Part shown: positions 60,514 to 64,000 of the stretch, piece by piece
How the letters are laid out: every line of letters starts with the position of its first letter
Position numbering within the stretch: position 1 is the first letter of the stretch
Origin: Tritrichomonas musculus
Taxonomy: Eukaryota; Parabasalia; Tritrichomonadida; Tritrichomonadidae
DNA length: 64,000 nt
Direction: 5' to 3'
Assembly (NCBI GenBank): GCA_039105265.1
Contig: JAPFFF010000002.1
Location: 6,324,001 to 6,388,000, forward strand
Position numbers and translations under genes: made by a program
Notes under the pieces: model-generated
What the model was told of the DNA's origin: nothing
Database searches by the model: none
What the model saw: only the letters and a program-made list of their open reading frames with translations

Positions 60514-61857
60514 TTATTCATTATCATTGATAAACGTATATCGATAAAAAGAATAAAATGAACGTTTGGATTTTTTGCAAAATTTGTAATCGTCGGGACA
60601 AATAATCGCATTGATATTTACAATTTGACATCCACTATAATTTTGTGGTTTAAATGGTTTAATATCGAATAAACATTTTTTCATAAATTTTTTACCGTTA
60701 ATTATTATATTTGGATTTAGCTCATTTTGATCATCTTTCAAATACAATTGAAAACGTATAAAAAAAGGATGATTTATAACCTCTATCATTGACAACCTTT
60801 TTGATGGCTTCTTTTCCAACATTTTCTTAATCAAATCAACAAATAATGGCGAAAATTGCTTTCCTTTGATTTTTGGAATAACGAGAGGCGAGTTATTTAT
60901 ATTGTTAACTATTTCATAAACATTTCTTCCATCATAGGGTAGAACACCATACGCTGCTTGGTACATAGAGATTCCTAGAGACCAAACATCTCCTTTTTTT
61001 GGATCAATTTTCCATTCATTCAAAACTTTATCGTCATTTAAATTTGAATAGATTTTATCTTTTTTTTTTCTTTTTTCATTTTTATTGTTATCTTTGCAAT
61101 TCATATTGCTGCTTTTGCTTTTGGTAATGCTGATACTTTTGTCATTTATCATATTTTCTTTTAAAATATTAATTTTTTTATCAAAATCATCATTGTTGCT
61201 TTGAGATACTTCAGATTCTTCAAACAAATCTGAATGAACACCTTCAAAAAGATCTGGGGCTTGATATAATGGTGTTCCACAAACCGATTCTGCGCTTTCT
61301 TCGAAATGAGATATTCCAAAATCTGATATTTTTGCTGTTCCATCAGAAAAAAGTAGGATATTTGATGGCTTAACATCACGATGAACAATTCTATTTGAGT
61401 GCAAATATAAAAGAGCAAGTGAAATTTGATAAAATATTGATGCAATTGTTTTTTCATCTAATTTAACATGATTATTTATCGCTTCTTCAAGGGTTCCACA
61501 ATCTGCGAACTCCATCATTAGATATGCCATATCTGTTGATGACGCGTAAAGTACGTTGTAGAGTTTGATGATGTAAGGGTGATCTAATAATCTTAATAAG
61601 ATAATTTCTCTTTCCAAAGTTTTTGATTTTTGTGCATCTTCATGTATGCGAATAGCTTTTGCAGCATAATATAATTTTTGATTCTTGCTTTTTTCTGTTG
61701 ATTCATCTTTTTTATCTTGATTTAATGCAAGATAGACTTTTGAAAAATAGCCAGCTCCTAATTTGTCAATAAATAAATACTGATTAATCTTTTTAATCTT
61801 TTTTGGTCTGCTTTCTTCATTTATTTCTTTATAAGGAAGATATTTCGATTGATGCAT
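60514..61857 (-). CDS. Serine/threonine protein kinase with long K/N/S insert
   Basis: From the first ATG at 61857 the protein has 447 residues. Motifs: glycine loop LGAGYFSKVYLA (about 33-44), Y-Y-A-A-K-A-I (catalytic Lys, about 66), E-R-E in the alpha-C helix, HRDVKPSNILL (about 155), DFG in K-I-S-D-F-G-I-S-H (about 176), GTPLYQAPDLFEG (about 191), then an insert of about 85 low-complexity residues (S/N/K/D) before GDVWSLGISMYQAAYGVLPY. The C-lobe ends near 375 and a short tail follows. It belongs to the same subfamily as the kinase at 47664-49004, with which it shares the Y-Q-A-P motif, E-I-V-x-x-I repeats and insert position, but keeps the normal HRD. Confidence 0.88.
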   Translation of the reverse strand: MHQSKYLPYKEINEESRPKKIKKINQYLFIDKLGAGYFSKVYLALNQDKKDESTEKSKNQKLYYAAKAIRIHEDAQKSKTLEREIILLRLLDHPYIIKLYNVLYASSTDMAYLMMEFADCGTLEEAINNHVKLDEKTIASIFYQISLALLYLHSNRIVHRDVKPSNILLFSDGTAKISDFGISHFEESAESVCGTPLYQAPDLFEGVHSDLFEESEVSQSNNDDFDKKINILKENMINDKSISITKSKSSNMNCKDNNKNEKRKKKDKIYSNLNDDKVLNEWKIDPKKGDVWSLGISMYQAAYGVLPYDGRNVYEIVNNINNSPLVIPKIKGKQFSPLFVDLIKKMLEKKPSKRLSMIEVINHPFFIRFQLYLKDDQNELNPNIIINGKKFMKKCLFDIKPFKPQNYSGCQIVNINAIICPDDYKFCKKSKRSFYSFYRYTFINDNE

Positions 61858-63059
61858 AAAAGAATTAAAAGTCAAATCTTAAGTTGAATAGGCTTTGAAA
61901 TTTTCAAATAAGATTCTTTTCAAAAAAGTTCTAAAACTTCAAAAATTTCAGAATTTATATAAATTTTTCAAATAACGTTAACTCTTTGAAAACATATACA
62001 TATTCAATCTAAAAAACTATTTTTATAGATGATATTTATTACCTACTTATAAAACATTTTAATTTTATTTCTCATCATTGTATTTTTTTTTCAGCAAAAC
62101 TTTTTGAATAAAAATTATTCTTTTCAAAATATTAAATTGAAAATTAAATAAGCAATGGATTATATAACACAAAATATCTTTTTATAAAATTATTATTTTC
62201 TAAATATTTTTTAAATTATTGATTTTATTATTAATTTTAAAAGATATATCACAGTATAATAATACAAATTTTAATACTCATCATTTTTTTAGTCATTAAT
62301 CATAGCCGATACAAATCACAAATTTAAAGATTTTCTTATCGGTTTTGTATACAAAAACTATTTACGCCTGACTTCCAAAAATCAATTTTAAAATAATAAT
62401 GCTATATGAAAATAGCAAGAAGTTACTTTATCATTTTTATTTTAATCAGAAAAATAAAATCAATATTCTCAATTTCATTGTCAATGACAATAAAAACTTT
62501 TTAAATGCATCATATTTATATATCGTAAAGTTAATTTTAACAAGCAATTAAGTCAAACACTGTCTATATTTATATTATTACAAATATAAATTTTATTTAT
62601 ATCAATTGATCGATATTTTTACATCAAATAATAGTCATCTATAAAATTATGTTAAATTTTTAGAAACTAACTAATGATTTGAAAATTAATGATATAATGC
62701 TGCCATTATACCCTCTAAATCAACAACGATGAAAAAATAAATCAAAAGTGTCACAACTAAACTTTGTCATTAATTGCTTTATAGGTTAAATTTAATTATT
62801 GATTTCAACAATTATATGATATAAACTTGTAATTCAATAATCTAATTAATGATTTCTTTATTACGATTTCGTAATATGCAGCACAAATTTTGTATATAAT
62901 TTTACTAATAAAAATAATATACTATTTCAAATTTAGAATAACAAAAGATTTCAAAAATACAATTAATAAAAAACAGTAAACAACTCATTTAAAAAGATGT
63001 AAACTTACAAAGATTATAATGAATTTACTAATTTTAAAATTATTTTTCGCTTTCAGAAA
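61858..63059. other. AT-rich intergenic region
   Basis: This is about 1.2 kb between the kinase and the tRNA gene. No frames, repeats or RNA genes are supported. Confidence 0.5.
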
Positions 63060-63130
63060 TCTCTTGTAGTGTAGTGGTTATCACATGGGACTCTGAATCC
63101 CGGAATGGAGGTTCGATTCCTCCCGAGAGA
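63060..63130 (+). tRNA. tRNA-Gln (anticodon CTG)
   Basis: A full cloverleaf folds by eye. The acceptor TCTCTTG pairs with CGAGAGA (one G-T pair); the D arm contains GTGTAGTGGTTATCAC; the anticodon arm is TGGGA-CTCTGAA-TCCCG with anticodon CTG; the T arm is GGAGG-TTCGATT-CCTCC. The A box TAGTGTAGTGG and B box GGTTCGATTCC are standard. A T-run directly downstream (63132-63139) is the polymerase III terminator. No intron is present. Confidence 0.96.
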
Positions 63131-63131
63131 A

Positions 63132-63139
63132 TTTTTTTT
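63132..63139 (+). terminator. Polymerase III T-run terminator of tRNA-Gln
   Basis: Eight T follow the mature tRNA end by one base. Confidence 0.85.
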
Positions 63140-63604
63140 CAGTTAGCTTTATATCAAATATATAAACATTTAAATTTAGGTTGATACATTTGGATTAAAA
63201 TTTTAAAATGGGATTAAAATTAGTTTTTTTTTTGGGATTTAGATCCGGGGAATACTTATAGACCCCGTAGGTTAAGGTCAATATTGACCTTGTATTGTAC
63301 ATCAGAAAAAAAAGTTCGAAACTTTTTTGCATTTTTGCAAAAAAAAAACATGAGTAGCTTTTTTGCTATGCATTTATTTACATTGATATTTTATTTTGTA
63401 CGACAATTAGTGTTAATAATTCTATTAGATTATAATTATTGTTTTTTTGGATAGTGAATTTTTTTTAAGAAATATTATATTTTTAATAAATATTTATTTA
63501 ATAGAACATATTCAATATATTATTCGCATTTTGGAGTTGTAATAACAATAATTTCACAAAATTAGATCTTATAGAAAAATCATTTTTTACTGAAAAATTA
63601 TAAC
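63140..63604. other. AT-rich spacer with an 18-bp palindrome
   Basis: AAGGTCAATATTGACCTT at 63274-63291 is a perfect palindrome, preceded by a GGGG...CCCC hairpin (CCGGGG near 63245 and CCCCG near 63263). No gene is seen. Confidence 0.6.
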
Positions 63605-63755
63605 CAGGGATGATGGACGGGCACGGGCACGGGCAAATTGCCCGTAAAAATGACGGGCCACGGGCAGTGCCCGTGCCCGTCTTGCCTGTTCTTAAAAAAA
63701 GTGACAATCTGCCCGAGCTTGCCCGGGCGGCCTTTTTCACATCCCTGATTATAAC
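63597..63755. repeat. 8-bp target-site duplication pair of the hAT-type MITE
   Basis: ATTATAAC occurs at 63597-63604 and at 63748-63755, exactly flanking the element. Confidence 0.92.
63605..63747. mobile_element. 143-bp hAT-type MITE
   Basis: The element begins CAGGGATG and ends CATCCCTG, an 8-bp terminal inverted repeat typical of hAT elements, with a perfect 8-bp target duplication. The interior is GC-rich, made of GACGGGCAC and GCCCGTGCC words that fold into hairpins, and has no coding capacity. It is sharply different from the AT-rich host DNA. The perfect target duplication points to a recent insertion. Confidence 0.9.
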
Positions 63756-64000
63756 ATAAAATAATTATCTGTTGAATAAATCAATTAATTGGGATATTTA
63801 TGTGATTTAATGATGTTTGGAGGTTCTATAGAGGTATAAATATTCTAATTTATAAAAAAACATATAATTGCTCTATATCATCTTTGGCAAGCATTGCATT
63901 GCTTAAATATAAGAATTTTATTTTACAGGATATTTTAGAATTATTAGACTTTTTTTTAATAAGGATTAAAAGTTCTTAAAAATTTTAATAAATATATAAA
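63748..64000. other. AT-rich end of window
   Basis: Apart from the target duplication, nothing is supported here. Confidence 0.5.

Noticed and set aside
63498-63740. 80-codon minus-strand frame
   Set aside because: It is produced by the GC-rich hairpin of the MITE and has no protein-like features.

Overview
The window looks like nuclear DNA of a trichomonad (parabasalid) protist, most likely a Tritrichomonas-type species. The reasons are the very AT-rich intergenic DNA, a Maverick/Polinton element, ankyrin proteins with the trichomonad DUF3447-type N-terminal domain, a surface protein built of F-S/T-x-S hexapeptides, an initiator-like TCA motif a few bases upstream of several ATGs, and protein kinases of trichomonad style. 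The species call is inference.

Layout. (1) From base 1 to about 18.4 kb lies most of a Maverick/Polinton, here treated as a fossil virus-like element. Left-hand genes run on the minus strand: protein-primed DNA polymerase, small unknowns, a KilA-N protein, a 437-aa gene inside a 30-bp inverted repeat, and a fibre-like repeat protein. Right-hand genes run mostly on the plus strand: a conserved Maverick protein, packaging ATPase, a small amphipathic protein (minus strand), major capsid protein and an unknown. Integrase, protease and the left terminal repeat are not in view. (2) 18.4-20.8 kb is AT-rich DNA with a decayed DNA transposon. (3) 20.9-29.9 kb holds two minus-strand ankyrin genes. One is split into single 93-nt repeat units by AT-rich spacers; the other has an 11-repeat block preceded by spacers of 83 and 23 nt. 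(4) 30-33 kb holds overlapping or nested inverted-repeat elements. (5) 33-45.3 kb holds three near-identical copies of a 175-aa gene plus a relic, an ankyrin pseudogene, a 912-aa surface protein, a second split ankyrin gene, a YccF-type membrane protein and a 157-aa unknown. (6) 45.5-49 kb holds an ARM/HEAT-like protein and a protein kinase. (7) 49-53.3 kb is mostly empty, with two small inverted-repeat elements and a profilin gene. (8) 53.9-57.8 kb holds a pyrimidine-rich degenerate repeat, a broken gene remnant and a 41-bp minisatellite. (9) 57.9-59.1 kb is a GC-rich, broken ADP-ribosylglycohydrolase gene. (10) 59.9-64 kb holds a leucine-rich-like gene fragment, a second protein kinase, tRNA-Gln(CTG) and a 143-bp hAT-type MITE with an intact 8-bp target duplication.

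The most unusual signal is the ankyrin architecture. In three separate genes, 14 units of exactly 31 codons, all free of stops, are separated by AT-rich spacers that start with AT(T) and end near TTTYAT directly before an AAA-ACN codon pair. The spacers always sit in the same phase and the same loop of the repeat, and they show no consistent GT-AG borders. Either these genes use an unfamiliar intron class or the spacers have some other origin. RNA data would decide.
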